Source: Adiantum capillus-veneris (taxonomy: Eukaryota > Streptophyta > Polypodiopsida > Polypodiales > Pteridaceae). From it: a stretch of 64,000 nucleotides of DNA. This document shows positions 1 through 10,857 of this stretch, in pieces. Numbering within the stretch: the first letter of the stretch is position 1; every line of letters begins with the position of its first letter. A model generated the notes under the pieces. It was not told where the DNA came from. It did no database searches and saw only the letters and a list, made by a program, of their open reading frames with translations. Where the stretch lies: the NCBI GenBank assembly GCA_014529385.2, contig CM043947.1, positions 133,664,391-133,728,390 on the forward strand. The letters run 5' to 3'. Both the position numbers and the translations under genes were made by a program.

Positions 1-107
1 CCCTCCCCTTCTACCTATGCATAGTGTCATTGAGAGAAGATATTGATAGTTGAGTGTATCAACAAATAGCAGTGACCCCGTGTGTGTCCCCTTGACTAGG
101 TGATGTG

Positions 108-133
108 CCCCCCCCCCCCCCCCCCCCCCCCCT

Positions 134-190
<57 letters not shown>
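108..190. repeat. Compound microsatellite (C)n(CT)n(CA)n
   Basis: A poly-C run of about 25 bases passes into (CT)n and then (CA)n without interruption. On the opposite strand this reads (TG)n(AG)n, the same polarity as the other compound arrays here. Confidence 0.97.
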
Positions 191-191
<1 letters not shown>

Positions 192-471
192 GCCCTGAAG
201 AAGCTTTTGGCGTTTTCACTTTGTAATCAAAATGGCCTTCATTTTATTGATGTATCTACAATGCACATCTCCTTTCAATTAAGATGCACACCATAATTAC
301 TAATAATGTCTAAAATCGGCAACTTTAGAGTATTTTGGACTATTTTTAACCACTTCACATCCTTTTAACCCGATTTGAGAATGGCTAATCTAAAATCTTA
401 ATGGCTAAGCTTAGGTAAACCTTCTCCAAACACTGCTCACAAGGAGTCATCCTACTCCATAGCTTAAGTAA
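191..471. other. Unassigned sequence
   Basis: AT-rich sequence between two microsatellites. No coding potential, RNA gene or recognisable transposon end was seen on either strand. Confidence 0.6.

Positions 472-513
<42 letters not shown>
472..513. repeat. (AC)n microsatellite
   Basis: Uninterrupted AC dinucleotides, about 21 units. Confidence 0.97.
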
Positions 514-515
<2 letters not shown>

Positions 516-565
516 GTTTAACATCACCAGAATAAATAATTGAGGGAGAAATACTATCAAATGAG

Positions 566-567
<2 letters not shown>

Positions 568-655
<88 letters not shown>

Positions 656-752
656 AGAAGAAGAAGAGAGAATTTTAACGTTGCAGGAAACTATCCCAAG
701 AGACCTTAAAGATCTATTCGACGAGGAGAGTTGAACTCAAGACCTGTTATGT

Positions 753-820
<68 letters not shown>

Positions 821-870
821 GAGAAGAAGAAGAAATACAGAAGAGACCTAAAGAATATAGGCAACAAGTC
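568..870. repeat. Tandemly duplicated (GT)n(GA)n unit
   Basis: Two copies of a unit made of (GT)n, (GA)n, an AAGAAG tract and then a flank containing AAGAGACCT(T)AAAG. The first array is at 568-650 and the second at 750-814. The shared flank shows that the block was duplicated, not just the dinucleotides. Apparent reading frames here encode only Cys-Val and Arg-Glu repeats and are artefacts. Confidence 0.85.
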
Positions 871-1991
871 TTAATTCTTGAATGCAATTGCTTACATGCA
901 CACATACTTTCTCAAGGAGGGAAAGGGGGTGGGATTTTTAATATCGTAGAAAAAGACCTGAGAGAGAGAGAGAGAGTCGACATCGCATCCTTAAAGATTA
1001 GATTGATCTATAGGACTAAATTCAACATGTAGCATGCTTGAAGACTATGGACATAATGTGTATACAAAAGGAGGCTCTCCTACACTACCTCAATGTCAGG
1101 TCTCACATTTAAGAGAATAAGAGCTAAGCCAAGGAGCTAAGCTAACTGTTTGGTACGGTAGAAGATTGTGCGTAAGGGAATAGGCTCAAGCATGTAAATG
1201 GTTGAATACAATCTTCTCTCAAAGAGAAACATGCTTTTGTAATTTGGGGAGAGGGAGACATAGATCAATGACATGCATGATTTAAGGTCACATCCTCAAT
1301 TTTGCACCACATCCTGAAGTTTAGCATAGTGGCCAAAACTCCTGCAAAAATAAACAACTATTGGAAGTTATTTTTCATTCATTTCTATCCCAATAAGATG
1401 CAAATGACATGAAAGTGTACATAAGCAAATAGTATACACCTTATCGTAATAAACTGCTTATGCAGTGTTGTGATTAGGTGATGATGTAAATCATTACCAT
1501 GCTTGTGCACAAAAGAAAGACAACTTATCTCTTTAAAACTTGAAACTTTATTGGTATATTGAAAACTATTAGCCCTAATCTTTTCACAACTCTACTCCTA
1601 GACATGAAAAGTTTTATAATCACACAATGTACACTTATGGCCTTCATGTTTTAAACCTTGTTGGCTTACCAACTTTGTTCTTCTCGACTTGGTAGCACTT
1701 TTATCAACACTAGAGGTAGACCAAGGGAAAGACGTTCTTCTTACTATATAGGAGATTATGATGTGCACTACTACCAAGCCTTGCTCATAGAAAGATGCAA
1801 GGATAGAAGCAAGTAAGAGAGTGGAGCAAAGAAATTGAATTCAATTGTGTTCCTATTGTTGAAACCAGTTCCAGAACCCACTCCATTCTCAAAAGAAGCT
1901 TTAGTAGCTTTCATCTCTTCACACCATGTTCACTTATCTAATCTGTATAATCAAGTTTCATAGCATTGGTAGACCAAGATAGACCAAATGG

Positions 1992-1993
<2 letters not shown>
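871..1993. other. Unassigned, with one dispersed repeat (about 1095-1245)
   Basis: No gene is seen. The part at about 1095-1245 resembles 59110-59255: both run from a TCTCACAT/TCTCGCAT-like motif through GGGAATAGGCTCAAGCAT-like sequence to a CTTTTGTAATTT-like end. It is a diverged interspersed repeat of unknown class. Confidence 0.5.

Positions 1994-2030
<37 letters not shown>
1994..2030. repeat. (CT)n microsatellite
   Basis: About 18 uninterrupted CT units. Confidence 0.96.
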
Positions 2031-2032
<2 letters not shown>

Positions 2033-2348
2033 CCCAATAGAAGTACATGGATTGTCAATAGCAGCTTCGGACTTTTAAATTTGTTGAACAAGCGCTAGCA
2101 CCTCATGAAAAATAATGTCTATGATACCAATCTCCCAAGTTTGGTATCAAAGAATGCTTTGGAGCATCTTACATATATTCTCGTTTGTTAGAATCTATCA
2201 AGAGGTTGTGTCATGCATCACTTTTAGAAATGCAATAAACTATACATGTAGGAAGAGAGTATTGATATTGTTCCACTTGGAAGATAAGATAGCCCTACAA
2301 AAATAGTGGTGTTTCTTTGGCCGCAGCAACGTGCGGGTCACATACTAG
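2031..2348 (+). mobile_element. Probable Helitron right end (3' terminus at 2348)
   Basis: The segment ends in a short hairpin (CCGCA at 2321-2325, loop GCAACG, TGCGG at 2332-2336), eight bases, then CTAG at 2345-2348 followed by T. A GC hairpin a few bases before a CTRR end, inserted ahead of T, is the hallmark of plant Helitron 3' ends. The sequence after CTAG continues as a dispersed repeat that is uninterrupted at 12750, which supports an insertion boundary here. The 5' end (TC...) was not located, so the body is only partly defined. No Rep/helicase coding is seen, so this would be a non-autonomous copy. Confidence 0.55.
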
Positions 2349-2456
2349 TTATAAAACAAGCTCACCTGACATGTGTCGCCAATCCGTGATTCTTAATCAA
2401 AGATCCAAAAAATGCACCAATTCTCCACCCACTCTCCTATGGCCTTCTGAAGGCCA
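2349..2456. repeat. Dispersed repeat, copy 1
   Basis: About 108 bp starting TTATAAAACAAGCTCACC and ending at GGCCTTCTGAAGGCCA. It matches 12750-12857 at roughly 90% by eye. A weaker relative lies at about 13556-13640. Class unknown. Confidence 0.8.
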
Positions 2457-2680
2457 CAAAACATGTGTGTGTGTGTGTGTAAAATCTACTAAAATTATGC
2501 AAGGTGAAGCTTCACTTTAGCATTCAAAAACAAGGTAAGGAGTCACGATGGCTTGTTGAAGGTAAGGGGGAGGGGGAAGATTTATCGAAAGTAGGTCTCA
2601 ATCACTTGTGCAATTGTATTGTTTTGATATAGAATTGTATTGTCTATATACACACATAATTAGGCCCCTATCACACTGGC

Positions 2681-2685
2681 CCGCG
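2681..2685. repeat. Target-site duplication of element 1 (left)
   Basis: CCGCG lies immediately before the 5' LTR. The identical pentamer follows the 3' LTR at 11097-11101. Confidence 0.93.
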
Positions 2686-3120
2686 TGTTAACCCTCACGG
2701 CTCACGGACACCCTATCACCTACAACGGACGTTGTATTATTTACTTGTAGAGTCAAGTACCGGGCTTGTCGGTCAACTAAACCTAAAATTCACTCATTCT
2801 CTCATTTGTGCAATAGACGAGTGCTCTTGCTCCATCTCCATCTTCTTCTTCTTCATCATCTCCTTGTGTGTGTGTGTGTGTATGCGTGAGAGAGAGAGAG
2901 AGAGAGAGAGAGAGTGCGATCGAGCATTGCGACGATGGCACGGTGGCGGTGAAGCAGTTGAGCGCGGCAAAGTGGCAGCTCCTTTTTCTTCGCGGCGAGG
3001 AATTCTCCACGAAGCAAGCATAGAGCGGTGAGTGACACACCATCGCCTTGGAGCCATTTGTGGCTCGCACATGGTGTATCGGCAAGTTCCTTGCATTGAC
3101 ACGTGCGACATACGCGCACA
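2686..3120 (+). repeat. Element 1 5' LTR (internally deleted)
   Basis: It starts TGTTAACCCTCAC and ends ACGCGCACA, matching the 3' LTR at both ends. Relative to that LTR it lacks 120 bp (equivalent to 10571-10690), including the TATA box, and about 35 bp near 10991-11025. Each deletion is flanked by a 3-bp microhomology (GTC and CTT). It contains (GT)n(GA)n at 2864-2914. With the TATA box missing it is probably promoter-dead. Confidence 0.92.
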
Positions 3121-3124
3121 TTTT

Positions 3125-3142
3125 TGGCGCCGCTGCCGGGGA
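3125..3142 (+). other. Primer binding site, tRNA-Asp type
   Basis: TGGCGCCGCTGCCGGGGA begins five bases after the LTR. It complements the 3' end of plant tRNA-Asp with one mismatch, as in Athila/Tat-type gypsy elements. Confidence 0.85.
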
Positions 3143-3928
3143 ATGCCGTGCATTAAGCTCGAGTAGCACTCTATGCTTCTCCGTGGTGCAATTTCTATTG
3201 TAGGAAAGGTAAGGAAGGAGGGTGTGTGTGTTGAGAAGAGCGATTTGGTGTTATACTGTGTGTTTTTTTTTTTAATGGAGTTTTCAAAGGTGATGTGTTT
3301 ATTCTCTGTGTATTAAGGTTGTTGGAGTTTTCAAAGGTATTGTGTTTATTCTCTGTGTATTAAGGTGGTTAGTTTTCTGTGTACAGTAAGTAGGAAGTAG
3401 ATCTATGAGGGCTAATAAAGTGTGTTAGTGTGTAACAATAGGTGTATTAGTTATAAGTAGGTAGATAGAGTGTGTGTGTGCTCTCGTGCAGGCTGCGACG
3501 ACCTTGTCCTTTAATTTTTTTTAAAAAAAATATCAAAATTTTTATTAAAAAAAATTAAAAAAATTAAATTTTAAAGGTAGGACCGGGATCGGGAATATCT
3601 CCCAAACCCAAGCCCAAGCTCACGCTCAGGCCTAGGCCTCAGTCGCCTTTAAAAAAAAAACGAATTTTAGCTTCACATGTAGTTAAAAATCGAATTTTTG
3701 AGGACCAATGGAACTTCGGATGCCCAAAAATTGTGCTGTAAATTTTAGCACACAGCGACCCTCTAAGTGATACGCTCATTTTGAGCTATCACACACTTTA
3801 ATAAAAAAAAATCAAACATTAAAAAAACATTAAAAACATAAAAAACACGAGTGAAAATGGACGCTTAGAAAAGGTAAGCCGTTAACCTTCGAGGTTATTC
3901 GTCGACGCTTGTAGGGTGCCAAAGGCAC
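3143..3928 (+). other. Element 1 untranslated leader
   Basis: Non-coding leader between primer site and gag. It contains a 47-bp tandem duplication beginning at 3277 and 3324 (GGAGTTTTCAAAGG units), a homopolymeric A/T block at 3512-3570, and GT-rich stretches. No open frame is supported. Confidence 0.75.
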
Positions 3929-6368
3929 ATGCATCTGCGCTCTGGTCGTGTGCTAGAGACAGAGCAACTAGAGAGAATTTTGACTTACACGAGTTCTCAA
4001 TATCCACCTACTTTAGGTTCTGGACCCTCGGCGGGGACCCAAGGTAGTACAAACCAAGACCCTAACATAGCGGCTAGTGACTGTTCCTCTGACTATGACG
4101 TCATGGAGGGAGAGCTTATGCAAGGCGGAGCAACGAAGAGAGTTAAAAGCGAAAGCTCCTATGTCAATCTCCTTGCTAAGAGAGCAATCAAGTGCTCCTG
4201 ATTTAGCAACCGCTAAGGGCCAACCCTTAGAAAGCAACATTGCATCTAGCTCAAAGGACACCCCTAGCACCTCAATCCTAGATGGAGTGTTCTTAAATGA
4301 GAACTGGGAGTACGAATTACAAACAGAGACTCTAACCGACCTATACACAGGTCACACCTATCATGTGGGTTGGTTAGATGTCCTACAATCCACAATGGGT
4401 GCTACTAGTGTAGAGGATCAACAACAAAGAGTTTGTGAGGTCATCCATAGGGTCATTGAGTTAGAGAGACAGAACAAGGGGATCAACATGCCTTCAACGG
4501 GTCTCATGAGATTCTTAGATAAAAGAAAGGCTAAACAACCGACCTTATCGCAAATGGAGACTCCCTCGGTAAGTCTGATGGATCCCCCATACGTTGTTTC
4601 GCCAGGGGTATCCGTGCAATCTGAGCCCACAAGTGATAGCTTCACCTTTCCAAGTCTAGCTCATCTTTCCCTTGATGACACCATGGCTACCATGCCTATC
4701 CCAATGATGGGCATGCCGAGAAACATGCCATGGAACTCATTTGTTAGTAAAGCACCACTACATGGTAGCTCAATGCATGTAACGGTACCTACAAGTGTGT
4801 ACCAATCGTATGCACCTATGGGTCATCACACTCATGTAGTCCCTACCCCTCCCATTATTTCAACTACCTATGCGCCACAACCACAATACACAAGTTCTTA
4901 TTTCCATGGGACTATACCGGCTAGCATTAGCATGTCACATCCGACGTCTGATATGCCTAGGGCCACCCATATGAACTATGGACCACCACATGGCACAACA
5001 TCGTACCCAACGTGGAACCCAATGGCTTCCTATGCGCCAAGCCCAATGGAAATACCTACTCCACATGTAGTCTCTGGAGCGCCTTCACCCACGGTGCCTA
5101 CTCACTTAGGTGACTTGGCAACATTTGCTCAAGCTATTGGTCTATCTATTGTTGAGAATATGCGTAACACGCCTGATAGAGAGCTTAGAAGTAAGGCAGT
5201 ACAAATAGCCAAGCTCACACACAAATTTAGTGGAGACAGGGATGTGAGAAAGCATATCGAAGTGTTTGAACAAATATGCGATTCTCTAGGAGAACACAAT
5301 GACCTACATAAGAGCAATGCTTTAAGCCTAACCTTAAGTGGGAAGGCAGGGGATTGGTATAGAACCCTAAGGGTGGAAGAAAAAACGATTTGCCCTACTC
5401 TTAGGAGACTGTTTTTGAAAGAATACATACTAGAGGGAGTGCTTTGGGGTGTTGCCTCTCAGCTCCAGAAAGCCCAACGAGAGGAAGGAGAGTCGGTGAG
5501 AGACTTTATAAGTCGCTTGAAGCATTTGAATTCTCGTTGTAATCCAAATGAGCGCTTCAATAATAATCAATTGCTTGGCAGATTCATTAGGGGATTACGA
5601 CACGAGGATATCTACAATGGCCTAGTCATTAGAGGTATCACCACTTGGGAAGCAGTCACCACTAATGTGATCCAATTGGAGGATAATTTAATGATTCAAG
5701 GAGAAAGAGTGTCTGTTGAGCCTAAATATTTTAGCTCACAAGCAACGGGGCATCAACCAATGACCCTAAAGCCTATTGCTAAGGAGCCAAAGATATCTGA
5801 GATGACTTTAGCAGATCTCACCAAGCCTATTCAAGAGAGTCTTAGAGACAATCGTGCTCCGCAAAACAATCATATGTATCCAAGAAGGGAGCAACAATGG
5901 TGCTCACTATGCTATGGACCGCATAATACCAGTGAATGCCCTAATTTTTGAGTAAAATTCAATGGGAATTGCAATGCCTGTAGGAGGTATGGTCATCAAG
6001 CTAAGGATTGCATAGTATTTAAGCGCGCGATGGCCAATAGACCAACCTTAGCATGGACAGACACACCTCGAGTGCCTGCATTTATGCCTGCCCCACCTCT
6101 TGAACAAACATCACAACACATGGTCCCCAGGGCCCAAAATGTTGTTCAAAAAACACCCTTACCACCTCCAGTGCTAGGACCGCAACCACCACATCTGAGA
6201 ATCACTTCTGTGAATCAAGTGGGTTGTGAGTCGTCTATTTCTTGTTTGGAAGGCTGTGAGGGAGATATAGATCCTCATATCGCCTATGGGATGGATATGT
6301 GCTTGAAGAAAGTCCACAATACTACATGGAGGACTATTGGGGACAAGTCAAACCTGTATATCAAGTAG
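3929..6368 (+). pseudogene. gag: Element 1 gag (nucleocapsid polyprotein), frameshifted and nonsense-mutated
   Basis: Encodes the structural protein that packages element RNA into virus-like particles. The start at 3929 is chosen because it gives MHLRSGRV, an N-terminus typical of plant gypsy Gag. That frame stops at 4201, while the frame carrying the main domain is open from at least 4077, so one frameshift lies between about 4077 and 4200. The Pro/Met/Thr/Tyr-rich middle (about 4560-5100) is followed by the retrotransposon Gag domain (about 5205-5690; note HKFSGDRDV, GDWYRTL, FISRLKHLNSRC, LLGRFIRGLR). A CCHC knuckle (CSLCYGPHNTSEC) ends at a TGA at 5949-5951. The same frame continues through a second knuckle (CNACRRYGHQAKDC) to 6368. 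Confidence 0.88.
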
Positions 6369-7199
6369 CTGCTCTTGCGGCAAGAGGCCAAAATATCAAT
6401 TACACTGCTAAGAGACCACCTCTTCAATGCTGAGTGTGGAGGTCCACATCGTGTAGTCGAGTGTCCTATTAGGCTACAAAAGAACGCCACACTAATGCAA
6501 ACCAATCAAGCGAGCACGTCTACAATGCCTATACTCATGTGTAATCAATGTGGCATAGATCATTTGATTGCCCAATGTCCAAATACTCCAAATGCACCAA
6601 AGATCACGCCATTAAACTTGATTGAAGTTACCGAGGAGCCATCACAAAGTACACCTGTGGTACCAATAAACATACTCACACGATTGACGCTCCAAAAACA
6701 AAATTATATTCTTGAGGAAAGAGACACGGCATCAATTGCCCAATCTCAGAAAAAGAAGAAAACACGAAGGAAGAGATCGCAAAAAGCAGCAAAGTCAGAC
6801 CCCAGTTCAAAGACCAACATAGGGACTGATGACGACCCCGTATATATGAATGATGCTGAAGAGAATTCTGATTTAGGAGAAACCATGGAGACCAAAACAA
6901 CCACTAAGATAGAAACCAACAAGGAAGATCTTCATGAGCCACAATGGCCAGGATCCAAAAAGAAGATAGGAATTTACCCAAACCCTACAGAGGAGATTGA
7001 GCGAGTCAAGCAATTAAGGAGTTTGGTAGAAGATACCCGAAGGGATCTAGAACCAGCACCTAGGAAGATCCAAATTACAGACACCGTGTTCCCTACGCAA
7101 CAACAACCTCACCAAGACCATAGACCCTTGGACATACCTAGTGTCATCCAAGAAGAAAGTGGCTTAAAGTCATGGGAAGTGGGCGTACTCACTTCTTGA
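6369..7199 (+). pseudogene. Element 1 gag C-terminal region with two more zinc knuckles
   Basis: Continuation of gag after a stop at 6366-6368 and at least one frameshift. Near 6430 the first half of a knuckle (PPLQC) sits in one frame and the second half (ECGGPHRVVEC) in another. A further knuckle, CNQCGIDHLIAQC, is at about 6538-6580. Next comes a Lys/Arg-rich stretch (KKKKTRRKRSQK, about 6745-6790) and an acidic, charged linker running to 7199. With the two upstream this makes four CX2CX3-4HX4C-like modules, more than the usual one or two. The frame then changes to that of the protease. Confidence 0.75.
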
Positions 7200-8914
7200 T
7201 GGAAAGAATGTTTACAGAGGGACTACTTGATCCTATAGAAGAAATGGAGATCCCATCTTCCCCACGTAAAGGGACCCAAGGCCACAAGGTGCCGTTAAAC
7301 ATTGCCAAATTAATGGATTTCATGTCTTCAGAAGTTAGAACCACCATCATGTCCAAACTATATAAAGACCCTGAGCTAGTCTCAACTCTTCGAGCCTTCC
7401 TCAATGGAGAACTAAAGTTTGGGCTACCACAATTTGCACAGATGGATGGAGCTGGGGAGATGCCAACAGAGGAGGAACACTTAGATCCACAACCCAACCT
7501 AGATGAGAACCTTGTTATAGAAATACCTGTTAACAAGTTGGGATAATACTTTGAGGGTGATGAATCCAATGCGACCATACCAATCACTACTAAGGGATTA
7601 ACTGTGAAGGGAATCCTTGATGGTGGCGCTGGGGTTAGCCTTGTGACTAAAAATTGTTGGAAAAATATGGGAAGACCTCACCTTGCGACCACAACCATAG
7701 TAGTGAAGATGGCCAATGGGTCTATTGTTAAACCTATTGGGATGCTAGAAGATCTCAAGATCAAGGTCTTTGGACATAAAATAAGAGTTACCTTCATTTT
7801 TATGGATTTCTCCAAGCACACTATGGCATCTGAGATGATCTTAGGACGTCCTTTCATGAGGGAAGCAAAAATGGTGCATGACTGGTCTAAAAACCATGTC
7901 TACTTGCAGTTCCAAGATTCTGTCATTCGAGTGGATCTTGTGACGGATCGAGCACATCCTCTAGGAAACAAGTTTATAATCGATCATAGATCTGACACAA
8001 CAGTTCACTCAGCCCCATTGCAGTATTGTTACACGTGTAAAGCGGACACCGATGTTGGGGAAGATTCTCCTTATATGGATGTACTGCCTGGGATGACCGA
8101 GTCCGACAATGTGGATTGGGTCCACCTAGCAGCAACCATAGACACTTGGGGAAACAGGGGGACGACCTGGGTAACACCTGAGGGGGATGAAATGCCACCG
8201 CTCGTACCCTTAAATATGCTAGAAACAATACATATAGCTTCTGACAAGACTCAGCCTAATATATCAAAGAAAACATACAAGTGGGCTCCTAAAGCTTCTT
8301 TAGCGACCATAGCTAGTGCTAAAAAACAGAAGCCTTGTAAGAAACGTCCCACTCGCTCCAAAAAATGTAAGGAAATGTGGCGTTGGATTCCTAAAAAACT
8401 ATTGGAAGCCCAAGGCTACTATCAAGGAAATGATCAAATCTGGGTGCCAAAACGTAGATTGTATTCTTACCTGTCACCTGACCCATGTAAGCCCAATCCT
8501 GTAGCTCCAAAACAATTTGACAATCACGGGAAAAAAAATACAGAATGCTATACACCCGCTCTAGAGCTAGTTTGGGTACCGAAGAAAGAACGATTTGTTC
8601 CACCTAGCTCAGGAAGGGGGGAGTCCCATGAAGCTTCTAGCTCCTCATGTAATGCATCCATAGAGGTAAAAGCTTCTCCACAGCCTCCACCTACAATAGT
8701 GGACCTTCATAAAGCTACAAAAGAATCCACACCTTCCAGTGTTCAAGAATCATATGATGAACCACTTCAAGTTCGATCTTGGGAGAGTACCTTACCACCC
8801 TTGCAACTCGATGAGGCACCTAAGGTAATAGAAAACTACTGGAAAAAATCCTCACCTGTTACCGACTGGAGCAATTGGTTTCAAAGGGTGATGAGCACAT
8901 TTCAAACGATATGA
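7172..8914 (+). pseudogene. pro: Element 1 protease-like protein with a long C-terminal tail
   Basis: One frame from 7172 to 8914, broken by a TAA at 7544-7546. An N-terminal linker of about 120 residues leads to a retropepsin-like domain at about 7595-7930. It has ILDGGAGVSLV (catalytic triad position D-G-G, at 7619-7627, instead of the usual D-S/T-G) and the distal motif EMILGRPFM followed by HDW and YLQF. The tail of about 300 residues is unlike RT. It is rich in Pro, Lys and Ser and repeats W-V/I-P-K (RWIPKK, QIWVPKRR, LVWVPKKE). No RT, RNase H or integrase follows. The odd active site suggests a weak or inactive enzyme unless the Gly replaced Ser recently. Confidence 0.82.
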
Positions 8915-10481
8915 TCTACCCAAGGAAGGGGGGAGTGTTTGCTGACATCCATCATTCACTTGCTTCCCTCTCAACCTTCCTCCCTGACCTCTCAATCTAC
9001 CAATCTTAGGGAATGTATATATAAAGACTTATAGTTACAAAAAACAAAAATAATAAAGAGCAAGAGAAATTAGCAAACGAGTATGCACAATAAAAGTCAA
9101 AACATTGACCCAAACCTACACATTCAGATCCGGTACCCTGAAACAGAAACCTATGTCATCAAACACCTTTGACCCTCATCACTTTAGTGATGGAGGGTAG
9201 GTAGGATTAGTACGATAGGAGTGTTTTTGTTTTAGATTTGAGTGATAAGCAAAGTTCCTTTTTCCCACTGATGTGCCTCCTAGAGGTATTCTTTGTGTTT
9301 CCTCGTGTATACAGGAACGTGTTGCTGTTGTTAGGATATGGACCTTCATGGAATCTTTATCTCGACTCACTCTTCAAATCAAGTACAATTATCAACGCAA
9401 ACAGGTGTTTCTTGTCCATTAGCATTGCCCCTTATCTTTTTGCATCCATGTCTGTCTGTTGTAATTGTGATTGGCAGCATAATATTCAATGCATTTGCTT
9501 AGTACCAAACATTAAATTCAATGAATTTTTTTGTCATAATCACTTGTCTAAGTTTAAAAATCAAGAAGTCCGACTAAGCTAGTTTGACCAAGCTAGGTGT
9601 TAGAGATCTTCTCTTAATACCATGGGGAATGCCTTCCTAATAATCAATGGTTACTTAGGTTCTTAATTCGATTTAGGCATCATTGTGTGAAATGTACGAG
9701 GGCTTTCTAGCACACTTAGTCCCTATTGACCTTTACCTTAAGTATTATAAAGGGATTTTACTTGTGTGATGAGCCTGGGGAGGTGTATCAGTGTTATATG
9801 ACCCCCCAAAGTTACAAAATTAAAATGTTGAAAACGAACAAACAAAAAATCAAAGTGCCATAATGTAAAATCTTAAGCTGGAAGAGAAATCTCAGCTTGA
9901 TTGGGTACTTCACTCACATGTATCACCTATGGTACTAGAGCCCTAGAGGTTCCCAAAAAGACTTTGGGGGGTCAAAGAAAAGGTAATCAGTCAGGCGATG
10001 ATTTCATGCGAAATTCCTTTTATCTTAGCTTAACTACAAGGTCTTCTAGGTATAGCCTTTAGTCAGCCCTCGAACATGAAATACTTGGCTCTCGCGATTA
10101 AACAACTTAATTGACCAGAGAAAATTAAGAAGCTTACCCATGGTATTAATAGTCGATCTCTAGTGCCTTTCGACCGTTAAATTAGCAACCCCATACTTGT
10201 TTTATTTTTACCTTTACATCTATTTATGCATTTGATTATATTGCAATTTAATGTTTATTGCTGATAAATAATTTAAAATTATGTTACCAATCACATTGTC
10301 TGCCTACAACAGCATATGCTTTTTAACTCTATATGAGAATGCAATTACTGTGCCAATGTTGTTTGATTTTGCAGTGACTGAAGAAGGCTAAGGACATTCA
10401 TCTCAAATGCTCTTCCACCTCGACAAACGAGTTTCAACTCAATAGCTTCCGAGGATGGAATCTACATCAAGAAGGGAGGCA
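8915..10481 (+). other. Element 1 3' non-coding region with two polypurine tracts
   Basis: No coding is seen. A purine tract AAGGAAGGGGGGAG (8922-8935) is followed directly by TGTTTG and, 80 bp on, by a TATATATAAAG box at about 9014, which looks like the start of a second, unmatched LTR. The functional-looking polypurine tract AAGAAGGGAGGCA (10469-10481) abuts the 3' LTR. Confidence 0.7.
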
Positions 10482-10798
10482 TGTTAACCCTCACTGCTCA
10501 CGGACACCCTATCACCTACGACGGACGTTGTATTATTTACTTGTAGAGTTAGGTACCGGGCTTGTCGGTCCAATAGGAAAAGGGTAAGAGTGATCGCCGA
10601 TGAGAGGCGCACTCTAACTGGAACATTCAAGGGATTAATTGGCTAAGCATGGGTGCCCAAGTGTGAATGGGGCGAGCTCATATAAAAGTCAACTAAACCT
10701 AAAATTCACTCATTCTCTCATTTGTGCAATAGAAGAGTGCTCTTGCTCCATCTCCATCTTCTTCTTCTTCATCTCCTCATGTGTGTGTGTGTATGCGT

Positions 10799-10857
<59 letters not shown>

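Noticed and set aside
725-751. Possible tRNA-derived SINE B box on the minus strand (AGGTCTTGAGTTCAACTC)
   Set aside because: It resembles plant SINE B boxes, but no A box at the right distance, no tail and no target duplication were found. It sits inside a duplicated microsatellite block.
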